Part shown: positions 35,088 to 44,130 of the stretch, piece after piece
How positions within the stretch are numbered: position 1 is the first letter of the stretch
Layout: each line of letters starts with the position of its first letter
Assembly: GCF_002556635.1 (NCBI RefSeq)
Contig: NZ_MWMO01000002.1
Location: 434,001 to 498,000 of the forward strand
Length of the DNA stretch: 64,000 nt
Direction: 5' to 3'
From: Novosphingobium sp. PC22D
GTDB lineage: Bacteria > Pseudomonadota > Alphaproteobacteria > Sphingomonadales > Sphingomonadaceae
The notes under the pieces: model-generated
Told to the model about the DNA's origin: nothing
Databases searched by the model: none
Seen by the model: the letters and a program-made list of their open reading frames with translations, nothing else
Program-made: the position numbers and the translations under genes

Positions 35088-36312
35088 GGCTGCTTTCGAA
35101 GGTCGCCCGCGGTCGGTGGCCGAGCGTCCACGGAGCAGGCAGGGAAACGGGAAGCCGCTCCATCCAGGCCTCGACCCGCGCGAAGTGATCGTCCCAGGTC
35201 GGTGGCGCGAAAGAGGGCATCATGGCGAGCTGGCGGCGACGTTCCGGGTCGCCCGTGCTCGAGGCGAAGCCAAGCACGGTCCGGGTCCAGGCATGCGCGT
35301 CCTCGGGATCGAGCAGCGTGGGGACCCCCTGACCGATCTCGCGGAAACACGGCAGGTCGCTCGCGATCACCGGCGTGCCGAGGCGCAGCGCCTCGACCAG
35401 CGGCAGGCCGAAACCCTCGGCCAGCGTGGGCTTGAGCAGCGCGACGGCGCCCGAGACGAGACCGGCCAGATCCTCGTCGGGACAGCGGTCCATGACCGTG
35501 ACATGGCGTTGGAGGGCCGGGGAGGCGCGCAGCGCCTCGCGCACGGCGCCCGATCCCTTGCCCCACTGCCCCACGATGACCAGCCGGGGCGTCTCCCGTC
35601 CGAGTTGCGCAGCGATCGCGAGCCAGACCTGCAAGAGCAGCATATGGTTCTTGCGCGGCTCGATCGTCCCGACGCAAACGAAATAGGGCTCCGCGATCGG
35701 TGCCCGCGCCCTGGGAGCGGCGAGCGGCGCTCCGGCGAGCGCGGCCGGCAGCGTCGGCGGCAGCGGCAGGGACTGCGCCTTCGAGAACGCTGCGAGATCG
35801 CGTGCGGTCGCGTGCGAGTTGACGATGATACCCGCCGCCGAGCGCAGCGCGCCCGTCACGCGGCCGCGATGCCGCGCCACGGCATGCGGACGGCAAAGCT
35901 CGCCGTGCGTGATCGGGATCAGGTCGTGGATCAGATAGACCGGGCGCAATCGGCTTTGGCGAACCCAGCGCTGGTGGCTCGGCAGATCGAAGTCGGTGTG
36001 GCTGACGTTGACGTAGAGCGCGTCCCCGCCGTCGAGGACGGCACGCGCGCGGCTCAGATGCCGCGCCGCGAAGCCGACCAGGTCCTGCCGGAAACGGCGA
36101 TCCGGCCCAAGCAGCAGTTCGAAGAGGCGGTCCGAACCCGGTGCATCGAACGTGCGGGCAACGCCCCGGTGCTGCACCACGGCGTGCGCCCGCCCGGCGT
36201 ACCGTTCGAGATAGGCGTAGCAGACGCGGTCTATCCCGGTCGAAAGCCGGCGCGTCCAGCTACGCGAGACAAGCCGCGTCACGTCCAGGAGGTAGGGCCG
36301 CTCGCGCGTCAT
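35077..36312 (-). CDS. GT4-family glycosyltransferase
   Basis: 411 residues. Start ATG 36312 (MTRERPYLLDVTRLVSRSW) is fixed by the ATGA overlap with the upstream nucleotidyltransferase stop; an ATG five codons earlier is less likely. GT-B C-terminal domain with YFVCVGTIEPRKNHMLLLQV, and LKPTLAEGFGLPLVEALRLG holding the E-x7-E motif. The N-terminal RRLSTGIDRVCYAYLERYAG is common in mannosyltransferases of capsule loci. Donor and acceptor unknown. Part of the capsule operon. Confidence 0.91.
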   Translation of the reverse strand: MTRERPYLLDVTRLVSRSWTRRLSTGIDRVCYAYLERYAGRAHAVVQHRGVARTFDAPGSDRLFELLLGPDRRFRQDLVGFAARHLSRARAVLDGGDALYVNVSHTDFDLPSHQRWVRQSRLRPVYLIHDLIPITHGELCRPHAVARHRGRVTGALRSAAGIIVNSHATARDLAAFSKAQSLPLPPTLPAALAGAPLAAPRARAPIAEPYFVCVGTIEPRKNHMLLLQVWLAIAAQLGRETPRLVIVGQWGKGSGAVREALRASPALQRHVTVMDRCPDEDLAGLVSGAVALLKPTLAEGFGLPLVEALRLGTPVIASDLPCFREIGQGVPTLLDPEDAHAWTRTVLGFASSTGDPERRRQLAMMPSFAPPTWDDHFARVEAWMERLPVSLPAPWTLGHRPRATFESSRVR

Positions 36313-37079
36313 GCCGCATGCCGCCACTGTCGCGGGCGCCAGTCATCGCCCAGCACCTCGCGGAAACGGCGGCGCAGCCAGTCCTCGGCGATGGCATGCG
36401 CGCGCGGATCATCGACGTCGATCCATCGCGCATCACCGATGTCCATCGTCGCCGCGCGGCCCTCATCGGCGAGGATCTGCATCCCGTCCGACACACTTCC
36501 CGGCCGTCCCCGGGCAATCGCGCGCCGAATCGCGTCGGCCAGTTCGGGCGTGGCGAGAAAGGCGCCGCAATCGACCGCGTCGTAGTGTTCGAGGGTCTTG
36601 CCGATCGCGGCGATGCGGCCGCGGGCGTCGCGCCGGACCCAGGTGGCGTCGTCCGGATCGAGCACGGGGTCGGCAACGCGGCGGTCGACCGCGAGCGTCA
36701 CGCCCCGGTCGGCGCCACCACAGCGCACGAGGCCCCGCAGGATCGCCGCGTTGAGGATGTGGTCGGCCATGATCAGCAGGTAGTCGCCCGGGATTCGCGA
36801 GGCGCCGGCAAGGACCGAATAGCCGTTCGGCCGCGAATAGTGCGCGATCCGTTCGCTGGCGATCTCGACGTCGATCTCGCGCCCCAGCGCGGCGAGGCAG
36901 TCTTCGACCGCCGCCGCGCGGTGGCCCGTCGCCACCACCACGCGCTCCGCGCCAGCCTGCGCGGCCATGCGGACGGACAGCTCGATCAGTGGCACGCCAG
37001 CAACGCAGGCGAGCGGTTTCGAATCGCCGAGCGCGCGCAAGCGGCTGCCGAATCCGGCGGCAAGGATCAGCGCGTCCAT
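36309..37079 (-). CDS. Nucleotidyltransferase, sugar- or inositol-phosphate cytidylyltransferase-like
   Basis: 256 residues; NTP_transferase fold with the N-terminal signature ALILAAGFGSRLRALGDSKP (nucleotide-binding loop and Lys21) and a metal Asp in YLLIMADHILN. Resembles the cytidylyltransferase half of IPCT/DIPPS enzymes (CTP:inositol-1-phosphate) and phosphocholine cytidylyltransferases. Next to inositol-3-phosphate synthase, so CDP-inositol is a reasonable product; this is inference. Stop overlaps the downstream glycosyltransferase start by four bases; 72 bp follow the inositol synthase gene. Confidence 0.86.
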   Translation of the reverse strand: MDALILAAGFGSRLRALGDSKPLACVAGVPLIELSVRMAAQAGAERVVVATGHRAAAVEDCLAALGREIDVEIASERIAHYSRPNGYSVLAGASRIPGDYLLIMADHILNAAILRGLVRCGGADRGVTLAVDRRVADPVLDPDDATWVRRDARGRIAAIGKTLEHYDAVDCGAFLATPELADAIRRAIARGRPGSVSDGMQILADEGRAATMDIGDARWIDVDDPRAHAIAEDWLRRRFREVLGDDWRPRQWRHAA

Positions 37080-37151
37080 GGAATCCGTCCGGCAACGCGG
37101 CTTGGGGAAATTATCCGAAACGGATCAGGTGGCGAGGTCAGGTTCATCGCA

Positions 37152-38249
37152 TCACCCCGTCGCGCGGACTTCTGCGATGTAGCTGTCGAGCATCTGGCCC
37201 GAGACTTCCTCGTTGAACTGCTGCGGCGGATGCTTGCAGTAGTAGGACGACGGCGCGACCAGGACGCCGCCGTCTCCGCGATCCAGCGCCACGCGGCAAC
37301 AGCGGATCGCGTCCATGACGCAGGCGGCCGCGTTGGGGCTGTCCTCGACCGAGAGGCGCAGTTCCAGATTGACCGGAACATCGCCCCACTGCGCGGCCTC
37401 GAGCCGCAGGAAGCAGACCTTGTTGTCCTTCTGCCAGGGGACGTATTCGGACGGGCCGATGAGGATATTCTCGTCGGCGAGCCGCTGGGCGAGCGCGGCC
37501 TGGACGGCCTCGGTCTTCGATTCCTTCTTGCTGCCCAGCCGCTCGCGGTCGAGCATATTCATGAAATCGGTATTGCCGCCGGTGTTGAGCTGGTAGGTCC
37601 GCTCGATCGAAACACCGCGAACGGTGAACAGGTTCGACAAGGCCCGGTGAACGATCGTCGCGCCCACCTGGGCCTTGATGTCGTCTCCCACGATCGGCAG
37701 CCGCCGCTCGCGGAAACGGGCTTCCCAGACCGGATCGCTGGCGATGAACACGGGGATCGAGTTCACCACCGCCAGACCCGCATCGAGCGCGCATTCCATG
37801 TAGAATTCGGTGGCTTGCTGCGAGCCGACCGGAAGGAAGTTCACCAGGATCTCGGCGCCGGACGCCTTCAAGGCGCTCACGACCTCGGCCTTCGTCGGCT
37901 CGGCCGCATCGGCGGGCACGAACCCCCGCTCGCCGGCATCGAGCATGTGCGGCGCCAGTCCATCGAGTACCTTTCCCATCCTGACCGGCGTCCCCGTTCG
38001 GGGAATATCCGGCTGGAAGACCTTGGTGTTGTTGGGCGGCGCGAAGATCGCCTCGGACATGTCGCGGCCGACCTTGCGGGCATCGACGTCGAAGCCGAGC
38101 ACGAACTGCACGTCCTCCACGCCGTATGGCCCGATGCGATCGTGGATCAGCCCGTTCCTCGAGCCGGAGGCCCTGTAATAGTGCGCGCCCTGAATCAGGG
38201 AACTGGCGCAATTGCCCATGCCGACGACGGCAACCCTGATCGTTTTCAT
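37152..38249 (-). CDS. Inositol-3-phosphate synthase
   Basis: NAD-dependent conversion of glucose 6-phosphate to 1D-myo-inositol 3-phosphate; cytoplasmic. 365 residues, the length of the actinobacterial/archaeal class. Rossmann start IRVAVVGMGNCASSLIQGAH, GAEILVNFLPVGSQQATEFY, DDIKAQVGATIVHRALSNLF and LNTGGNTDFMNMLDRERLGS with the conserved KKESKTEAV catalytic lysines. First gene of the minus-strand capsule operon, and unusual in Proteobacteria, which normally lack it. Supplies the polyol for the neighbouring nucleotidyltransferase and CDP-alcohol transferases. Confidence 0.93.
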   Translation of the reverse strand: MKTIRVAVVGMGNCASSLIQGAHYYRASGSRNGLIHDRIGPYGVEDVQFVLGFDVDARKVGRDMSEAIFAPPNNTKVFQPDIPRTGTPVRMGKVLDGLAPHMLDAGERGFVPADAAEPTKAEVVSALKASGAEILVNFLPVGSQQATEFYMECALDAGLAVVNSIPVFIASDPVWEARFRERRLPIVGDDIKAQVGATIVHRALSNLFTVRGVSIERTYQLNTGGNTDFMNMLDRERLGSKKESKTEAVQAALAQRLADENILIGPSEYVPWQKDNKVCFLRLEAAQWGDVPVNLELRLSVEDSPNAAACVMDAIRCCRVALDRGDGGVLVAPSSYYCKHPPQQFNEEVSGQMLDSYIAEVRATG

Positions 38250-38686
38250 TCGGCGACGTCCCGGTCGGGCATTCGCGCGGGCGAACGCCGTTGCGAGGCG
38301 ATCTCAGTTCGGGTCACATGACTTCCTATGGCTGACCAAGGGCGTGTCGTAAGCGAGCGTGTGCAGCAACGAATAGGCATCGCGTTGATGACGGGGCCAT
38401 GCATTCAAACCCGTATCGTCTCCGGCAATTTCCCCATCCATAACCAACAAGCGATTGGAAATGGGGAATAAGCCCACCGTTCTGGAGCAAATCTCGCTGC
38501 GATTTGCATCGCGCGACGCTTCCGCCAGTCCTAGGATGGCGTCAATATATCCCGCCCCAGAGAGCGATGAACGGGGTTGGTCTAACGACAATCCGTTGAA
38601 AGTTCCCAGAGGTTCGTACTTTCCCCCAGTATCAAGACATATTGCGCATAAAGTGTGCACTTTTACACATTAATCTTTTCTTCACG
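38250..38686. promoter_or_regulatory. 437-bp divergent promoter region of the capsule/inositol genes
   Basis: Lower GC than its surroundings; lies between the inositol synthase operon (minus) and a glycosyltransferase (plus). Holds two inverted repeats: TTCCCCAT (38430-38437) with ATGGGGAA (38461-38468), and GCAAATC-N7-GATTTGC (38487-38507). A GTGTGCAC/ACAC stretch near 38653-38668 lies in an AT-rich segment about 20-35 bp before the glycosyltransferase start. A 118-codon minus-strand frame (38304-38660) has atypical codon use and I do not call it. Confidence 0.55.
38487..38507. promoter_or_regulatory. Perfect palindrome GCAAATC-N7-GATTTGC
   Basis: Seven-base perfect arms with a 7-base spacer (TCGCTGC), midway between the divergent capsule-locus promoters, about 240 bp from the inositol synthase ATG and 180 bp from the glycosyltransferase ATG. 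Operator geometry; the cognate regulator is unknown and none is encoded in the locus. Confidence 0.45.
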
Positions 38687-39829
38687 ATGGGGCCGATTAT
38701 TCCGAAACGTATCGCGATTGATTGCCGGTATCTCAGCAGCCGCCCCAGCGGTATTGGCGAGATGGTTCGGGCGCTTGCCGACCACTTGCCGGGTCTTGCT
38801 CCGGACATGGAATTCCTGCTGCTGAGGCATCCCGACCGGCCGGCGCGGACCCGTTCGGCCCAAAACGTGCGCGAAGTCGTGGTTCCCGCCTCCCCGAACG
38901 GCCCCGCGACTCTGTGGTGGCTGCCTCGGGTCGTAGACTTGTCCGGTGTCGACCTGTTTCACGCCACGGCGAACATCCTGCCCGCCGGTCTGCCCATGCC
39001 AACGGTGACGACGGTGCACGACATCATGTGGCTGACCGCGCCGCGCCTGTGCAATCCGCGACTCTACGGCCTGATCGAACGCGCCTTCTACGGTCACGGC
39101 ATGCGCCGGGCGCTGCGCCGTTCGTCGGCGATCGTGACGGTGAGCGAGGCGACCCGCAACGCCATCGCGGAATTCGATCCCGAGGCCGCCCACAAGGTGC
39201 GAGTGGCGCTTTCAGGCGTGTCGGAAACGTTCCGGGCGGTCACCGTGGAGCCGCGGCAGCTCGTCCGGCTGGGGCTGAACCCGGCACGCCGCTTCGTGCT
39301 CGTCGTCGGCCAGTCCGCGCCCTACAAGAACCACGAGGGTGCCCTGCGCGGGTTCCATGCGGGCTTGGGCGGAGACGAGGACGTCGATCTCGTCTTCGTC
39401 CAGCGCCGCGGCCCCGGCGCCGCGCGGCTGCTCGCGCTCGCGGACGAACTGGGCCTGATGGGCCGCGTCCAGGTGTTCGGCGCGGTCGCGCCGGACGAGT
39501 TGGTCATGCTCTATTCGGCCGCTGCGGCGCTGCTCCATCCCTCGTTGTGCGAAGGCTTCGGCAACCCGCTCGCCGAAGCGATGGCCTGCGGCTGCCCCGT
39601 CGTCACCAGCGACCGCTCGGCCATGCCCGAAGTCACCGGCGAAGCCGCGCTGCACGTCGATCCAAACGACCCGCGGGCGATCGGCGAGGCGCTTTGCAAG
39701 GTGCTCTACGACCCGACCTGCGCCAAGCGGCTGCGCGAGCGCGGGCTGATCAGGGGCGCCGAACTCGACTGGCGGCGCTTCGCGTTGCACAATCTCGTGG
39801 TCTACCGCGAGGTGCTCGGGCTCGGCTGA
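38687..39829 (+). CDS. GT1/GT4-like glycosyltransferase
   Basis: 380 residues from ATG 38687 (MGPIIPKRIAIDCRYLSSRP); no clear SD, and a TTG 15 codons upstream is open. GT-B fold with SGIGEMVRALADHLPG in the acceptor domain, FHATANILPAGLPMPTVTTV, FVLVVGQSAPYKNHEGALRG, and LLHPSLCEGFGNPLAEAMAC with the E-x7-E motif. Close to mannosyltransferases of capsule and EPS loci. Transcribed away from the capsule operon; its 3' end overlaps the convergent CDP-alcohol transferase by 28 bp. Confidence 0.9.
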   Translation: MGPIIPKRIAIDCRYLSSRPSGIGEMVRALADHLPGLAPDMEFLLLRHPDRPARTRSAQNVREVVVPASPNGPATLWWLPRVVDLSGVDLFHATANILPAGLPMPTVTTVHDIMWLTAPRLCNPRLYGLIERAFYGHGMRRALRRSSAIVTVSEATRNAIAEFDPEAAHKVRVALSGVSETFRAVTVEPRQLVRLGLNPARRFVLVVGQSAPYKNHEGALRGFHAGLGGDEDVDLVFVQRRGPGAARLLALADELGLMGRVQVFGAVAPDELVMLYSAAAALLHPSLCEGFGNPLAEAMACGCPVVTSDRSAMPEVTGEAALHVDPNDPRAIGEALCKVLYDPTCAKRLRERGLIRGAELDWRRFALHNLVVYREVLGLG

Positions 39830-40731
39830 GCGAGATCGGCCCGCGTTGCCGCCGTGACGCGCGCCTGTTGCGCGGCGATCGCCAGCGATGCGAGACTCAA
39901 CAGCACGATCTCGAAACCGAGGAACCACAGCGGCGTGCCCGCCAGCATCGAGCCACCGAGCGCCAGCGTGCGATAGTTCGCGCTCAGGATCTGGCTGCGC
40001 TGCAGGAGCGGTGCGAAGTGCCGCCGGATCACGTCGCGGTGAGCATTGCGTTGCGCGGGCGTCGCCCCGTCGAGGATCGCGTCTATCGCGTCGTTCGCGG
40101 GCGCCGTGCTCGCTCCGAGACGCAGATAACCCTCGGCGAGCGCCGTTAGCAGCGCGTGCCCCCTCCCCTGGCCTTCCAGAGGCGCGCGGCGCAGCCAGGG
40201 CGTGCCGTAGACCCACCAAGCGTACTGGCGGCGCAGGCATTCGTACTGGTTGGCCTGGACGATTCGGCAGGCGCCCGAAGCGACCACGGCGACCCAGGCC
40301 CAGCCACCGAGCGCGGGAACCAGCATCGCGCCGAGCGTCAGGTAGAGAACGATGTGGCCCGCATAGTCGCAGATGCCGTCGACCAGTTCGCCTTTGGGCC
40401 CCGAACGGCCGGTGAGCCGCGCGAGATCGCCATCGGCCCCGTCGACGACGTGCCAGGCCATGTGGAGCGCAAGCCCCGCGAGCGCCGGCAGCGGCCAGCC
40501 GGGGCGCGAATAGGCATAGGCCGCCGCCATCACCATCAGCGCGCCCAAGACCGAGACCTGGTTGGGCGTCGCCGGGGTGCGCGCGAGCGCGCTCGCCAGA
40601 CGCCACGCGAGGGGATGGTAGAGGCGGCGATTGAGCCGGTCCTGCAACTCGACCGGTCGCGTCGGCCGCTGCCGCCGCGCACGGCGGGCGGTTTTCGCGT
40701 CAAGCCCCTGCGCATTGCCGCGTGACGGCAT
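39802..40731 (-). CDS. CDP-alcohol phosphatidyltransferase-family membrane enzyme
   Basis: 309 residues, several membrane spans. Full catalytic signature D-G-x2-D-G-x2-A-R-x8-G-x3-D-x3-D: VDGADGDLAR, then GELVDGICDYAGH. Such enzymes transfer a phospho-alcohol from CDP-alcohol to a lipid or sugar acceptor, or a phosphatidyl group to an alcohol such as inositol. Strong SD (GGAGGAATTT) before ATG 40731. A soluble C-terminal part (about 165-250) precedes a last TM. Divergent from a second enzyme of this family at 40833; together with inositol synthase and nucleotidyltransferase they form a possible CDP-inositol-using pathway. Confidence 0.9.
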   Translation of the reverse strand: MPSRGNAQGLDAKTARRARRQRPTRPVELQDRLNRRLYHPLAWRLASALARTPATPNQVSVLGALMVMAAAYAYSRPGWPLPALAGLALHMAWHVVDGADGDLARLTGRSGPKGELVDGICDYAGHIVLYLTLGAMLVPALGGWAWVAVVASGACRIVQANQYECLRRQYAWWVYGTPWLRRAPLEGQGRGHALLTALAEGYLRLGASTAPANDAIDAILDGATPAQRNAHRDVIRRHFAPLLQRSQILSANYRTLALGGSMLAGTPLWFLGFEIVLLSLASLAIAAQQARVTAATRADLAQPSPSTSR

Positions 40732-40832
40732 CTGGGAAATTCCTCCAAGGATAACGCCGACTTGCGGCGCCCGGACGGGACTCTATATGCAAGACGGCGG
40801 TCGGAACAGGCCCGAACCGACACGTGGTCGCA

Positions 40833-41846
40833 ATGCCACCGGGAGTGCGCCATACCGTGGCCAGCGTCTTGATCGTCTTCGCCTCATCGCAGACAGCCCA
40901 TGCGCTCGTCGCCGGTATCCCCGCCGCCGCGCGCGCCGCGCATCACGCCGCGCACGACGGCAGGATCACCGCCTGCGACGTGCTCGTGCCGGGCGGATGG
41001 ACGCCCGATGCGCTCTGCCACGCCGAGTTCGCGCGGCTGGTCCCCGGCCTTGCGATTCGCGGCGTCGGCAACCGCGAACGTACCTACGAGCGCGAAGTGC
41101 GAGGCGAGTTTCCCGACGGGGACGCCGCGCTCGGCCCCGAGGCGGCGCTGGCGCAGTGGGACCGGGCCGTGCTCGCCGCGACCGCCAAGCCGACCGACGG
41201 AATTGTCTCGCGCCACATCAACCGCCCTGTATCGCGCGCGGTGAGCCGGCGGCTGCTGCGCGTGCCTTGGGTTCGCCCGATCCACGCGACATACGTCAAC
41301 ATGGCGCTGGCCGTGGCGATGACGGCATGCCTGCTGCTCGGCGGAGCGTGGGGCGCGATCGCGGGCGCCCTGCTGTTTCAGGCGGCCTCGATGTTCGACG
41401 GAGTCGATGGCGAGATCGCGCGCGCCACGTTCCGGACCTCGGCCCGGGGTGCGACGCTCGACAGCCTGACCGACGCGGCGACCAACTTCGCCTTCATCGG
41501 CGGGCTTGCCGCCAATCTCTGGCTGCGCGGCCTCGAGAGCGCCGCCTATGCCGGGCTTGCCGGGCTGGTGATGCTGATGCTCGGCACCGCGCTGCTCGGC
41601 CTGACTGCGCGCCGCAGCGGCAAGGGCGTGAATTTCGACGCGGTGAAGGCCCGCTTCCTCGCCCGCGGGACTCTCGCGGCGAAGGTCGTGACCTGGATCA
41701 CAATGCGCGACTTCATCGCCGCCGCCGCCGTGGTGCTCGTCCTCGCCGGGCTTGCCGCCGCCGCGCTCTGGACCTTCGCCGCGATCGTCGCCGCGTGGCT
41801 GGTCGTGGTGCTGGCGACGCTCGCGCGCGGCTTCGCGACACGCTAA
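40833..41846 (+). CDS. CDP-alcohol phosphatidyltransferase fused to a short N-terminal domain
   Basis: 337 residues from ATG 40833; a GTG three codons upstream is possible, neither has a good SD. The C-terminal two thirds is an integral-membrane CDP-alcohol phosphotransferase with DGVDGEIARATFR, then GATLDSLTDAATN, all motif residues present. The first about 125 residues (VLIVFASSQTAHALVAGIPA, then TYEREVRGEFPDGDAALGPE) look like a reduced nucleotidyltransferase-type domain, without the G-x-G-x-R loop, arranged as in bifunctional IPCT/DIPPS proteins. The cytidylyl step may therefore depend on the separate enzyme at 36309. Confidence 0.86.
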   Translation: MPPGVRHTVASVLIVFASSQTAHALVAGIPAAARAAHHAAHDGRITACDVLVPGGWTPDALCHAEFARLVPGLAIRGVGNRERTYEREVRGEFPDGDAALGPEAALAQWDRAVLAATAKPTDGIVSRHINRPVSRAVSRRLLRVPWVRPIHATYVNMALAVAMTACLLLGGAWGAIAGALLFQAASMFDGVDGEIARATFRTSARGATLDSLTDAATNFAFIGGLAANLWLRGLESAAYAGLAGLVMLMLGTALLGLTARRSGKGVNFDAVKARFLARGTLAAKVVTWITMRDFIAAAAVVLVLAGLAAAALWTFAAIVAAWLVVVLATLARGFATR

Positions 41847-41895
41847 CCGCTTTCCCGGCCGGGCCGTTTGGCTGTATAGCCGGTTCCCGGCCCCG

Positions 41896-44019
41896 ATGGA
41901 CTACACGCGCACCTCCCTCCGCCCAGGCGAAGATCCCGACGAGGATTGGCCCGATCCGTCGCTCGACGGCGAGGACGAAGTCTTCGAAAAGCCGAAACGA
42001 CCGCGCGGGCGGCTGTGGTGGGTATCGCGCGGGTTGGCCGCCCTCGTGTTCCTCTTCATTGTCATTATCGGCTGGCTGGCGATCACCGCGCCGCTCTCGA
42101 AATCGCTCGAACCGATCGAGCCGCCGCAGATCACGCTGCTCGCCGCCGACGGCACCCCGATCGCGCGCAAGGGCGCGGACATCGAAGCGCCCGTGCGGAT
42201 CAGCGAATTGCCGCCGCACGTGAAGGAAGCCTTCATCGCCATCGAGGATCGGCGCTTCTACGATCACTGGGGCGTCGATCCCTACGGCATCGCCCGCGCC
42301 TTGTGGAGCAACCTGACGACCGACCGCACCCAGGGCGGCAGCACGATCACCCAGCAGCTCGCCAAGTTCACCTTCCTCACCCCAGAGCGCAGCGTGACGC
42401 GCAAGGCGCGCGAGGTGCTGATCGCGTTCTGGCTCGAAGCCTGGCTGAGCAAGGACGAGATCCTCGAGCGCTACTTGTCGAACGCCTACTTCGGCGACAA
42501 TACCTATGGGCTGCGCGCGGCCTCGATGCACTATTTCTACCGCAGGCCGGAAAACCTCAAGCCCGGCCAGGCGGCCATGCTGGCGGGGCTGATGCAGGCG
42601 CCCTCGCGCTATGCGCCGACCAGCAATTTCGACCTCGCCGAGGCGCGAATGCGCACCGTGCTCCAGGCCATGGCCGACGCGGGCTACATGACGCAGGCCG
42701 AAGCGCACGACACGCCCACTCCGGTGCTCGACGTGCGAAACAAGCGCGAATTGCCGACCGGCACATATTTCGCCGACTGGGCGCTGCCCGAGGCGCGCAA
42801 GCTCGCCGAAGGCGGCTACGTGCGCTCCACGCTCACGACCACGCTCGACGCCCGCCTGCAGGCCGCGGCGCGCGACGCCATCGCCCGCTATCGGCCGAAG
42901 GGCGCGCAAGCCGCGCTGGTGGCGATGCGCCGGAACGGCGAGGTCGTGGCGATGGTGGGCGGCACCGACTACGCCAAGACCCCGTTCAACCGCGCGACCC
43001 AGGCCAAGCGCCAGCCCGGCTCGACCTTCAAGCTGTTCGTCTACCTCGCGGCGCTGCGCAAGGGCTGGAAGCCCGACGACACGATCGCCAACACCGAGAT
43101 CACCACGGGTGGCTATCGTCCGCGCAATTCGGGCGGGAACTACTCCGCTTCGCTGACGCTGGCGGAAGCTTTCGCGCGATCGAGCAACGTCGCCGCGGTG
43201 CGGCTTTTCGAGGCCGTCGGCGACCGCGCGGTGATTGCCACCGCCCGCGACCTCGGCGTGACGGCACCCATCCCGCGCGGCGATCCCAGCGTGGCGCTCG
43301 GCACCGCGGGGATGAGCCTGCTCGAACTGACTTCGGCTTACGCGGGCGTCGCCGCCAACAGTTTCCCGGTCACGCCGACGGCTTTCCCCGTTCCCGAGCA
43401 GGGCATGTTCGCTTCGCTCTTCGACGGCAAGGACAGTCTCTCCTCGAACCAGCACGAGGCGATGGAACAGATGCTGCGCGCGGTGATCAACTCCGGCACC
43501 GGCCGTGCCGCGATGCTGAGCGTGCCTAACTACGGCAAGACGGGCACCAGCCAGGACAACCGCGACGCCCTGTTCGTCGGCTATGCGGGCGACTATGTGG
43601 TCGGGGTCTGGATCGGTAACGACGACAACTCGCCGCTCAAGGGTGTGGCGGGCGGCGGCGCGCCGGCGCGGATCTGGAAGGACTTCATGCTGCGCACCAG
43701 CGGCAAGGGGCCGGCGCGCGCGCCCAAGCCCAGACCCGAAGCCAACCCCAGCGGCCCGGTCGAGCCGCTCGACGTGCCCGATCTCGGCGATATTCCGCTG
43801 GGCGAGTCCAACCGGCTACGCATCGAGGACGGCACCGCGACCTTCACCGGCGATATCGGAGGCGTGCCGATCGATCTCACCATCGACAATGACGGCGTGC
43901 GCGTCGACGGAGATCGCATCGCCGAGGAAATCGAACGCCAGCGCGAACGCGCCGAAGCCCGCGACCAGCGCCAGGCGGAACGCCAGCAGGAGCGCGAGGC
44001 CGCGCGGGCGGGGAACTGA
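41896..44019 (+). CDS. Class A penicillin-binding protein (PBP1A-type)
   Basis: Bifunctional peptidoglycan glycosyltransferase/D,D-transpeptidase. 707 residues from ATG 41896: acidic cytosolic tail (EDPDEDWPDPSLDGEDE), one TM (GLAALVFLFIVIIGWLA), GT51 domain with EDRRFYDHWGVDPYGIARAL (catalytic Glu about 116) and GGSTITQQLAKF, transpeptidase with S-x-x-K in GSTFKLF (about 375), S-x-N in RSSNVAAV and KTGTSQDN (about 548). The C-terminal tail is rich in Arg, Glu and Gln. Monocistronic by appearance, ending before a palindromic repeat. Confidence 0.94.
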   Translation: MDYTRTSLRPGEDPDEDWPDPSLDGEDEVFEKPKRPRGRLWWVSRGLAALVFLFIVIIGWLAITAPLSKSLEPIEPPQITLLAADGTPIARKGADIEAPVRISELPPHVKEAFIAIEDRRFYDHWGVDPYGIARALWSNLTTDRTQGGSTITQQLAKFTFLTPERSVTRKAREVLIAFWLEAWLSKDEILERYLSNAYFGDNTYGLRAASMHYFYRRPENLKPGQAAMLAGLMQAPSRYAPTSNFDLAEARMRTVLQAMADAGYMTQAEAHDTPTPVLDVRNKRELPTGTYFADWALPEARKLAEGGYVRSTLTTTLDARLQAAARDAIARYRPKGAQAALVAMRRNGEVVAMVGGTDYAKTPFNRATQAKRQPGSTFKLFVYLAALRKGWKPDDTIANTEITTGGYRPRNSGGNYSASLTLAEAFARSSNVAAVRLFEAVGDRAVIATARDLGVTAPIPRGDPSVALGTAGMSLLELTSAYAGVAANSFPVTPTAFPVPEQGMFASLFDGKDSLSSNQHEAMEQMLRAVINSGTGRAAMLSVPNYGKTGTSQDNRDALFVGYAGDYVVGVWIGNDDNSPLKGVAGGGAPARIWKDFMLRTSGKGPARAPKPRPEANPSGPVEPLDVPDLGDIPLGESNRLRIEDGTATFTGDIGGVPIDLTIDNDGVRVDGDRIAEEIERQRERAEARDQRQAERQQEREAARAGN

Positions 44020-44130
44020 GGAGAAGGACTGGCGGTTGGAGAGGCGGGCAGGACTCCGACAAACGTCCGCTCAGTACGGTTATTGAACGGTGGGTTCGGT
44101 TCAGTTGGCGCGGTGAAAGCGCTAACGGTG

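Noticed and set aside
38304..38660. 118-codon minus-strand frame between the capsule operons
   Set aside because: GTG start without SD, codon use unlike the neighbours, overlaps both palindromes in a low-GC gap, and no recognisable fold.
41713..43455. 580-codon minus-strand frame
   Set aside because: Antisense shadow of the class A PBP gene; high-GC codon bias keeps the frame open.
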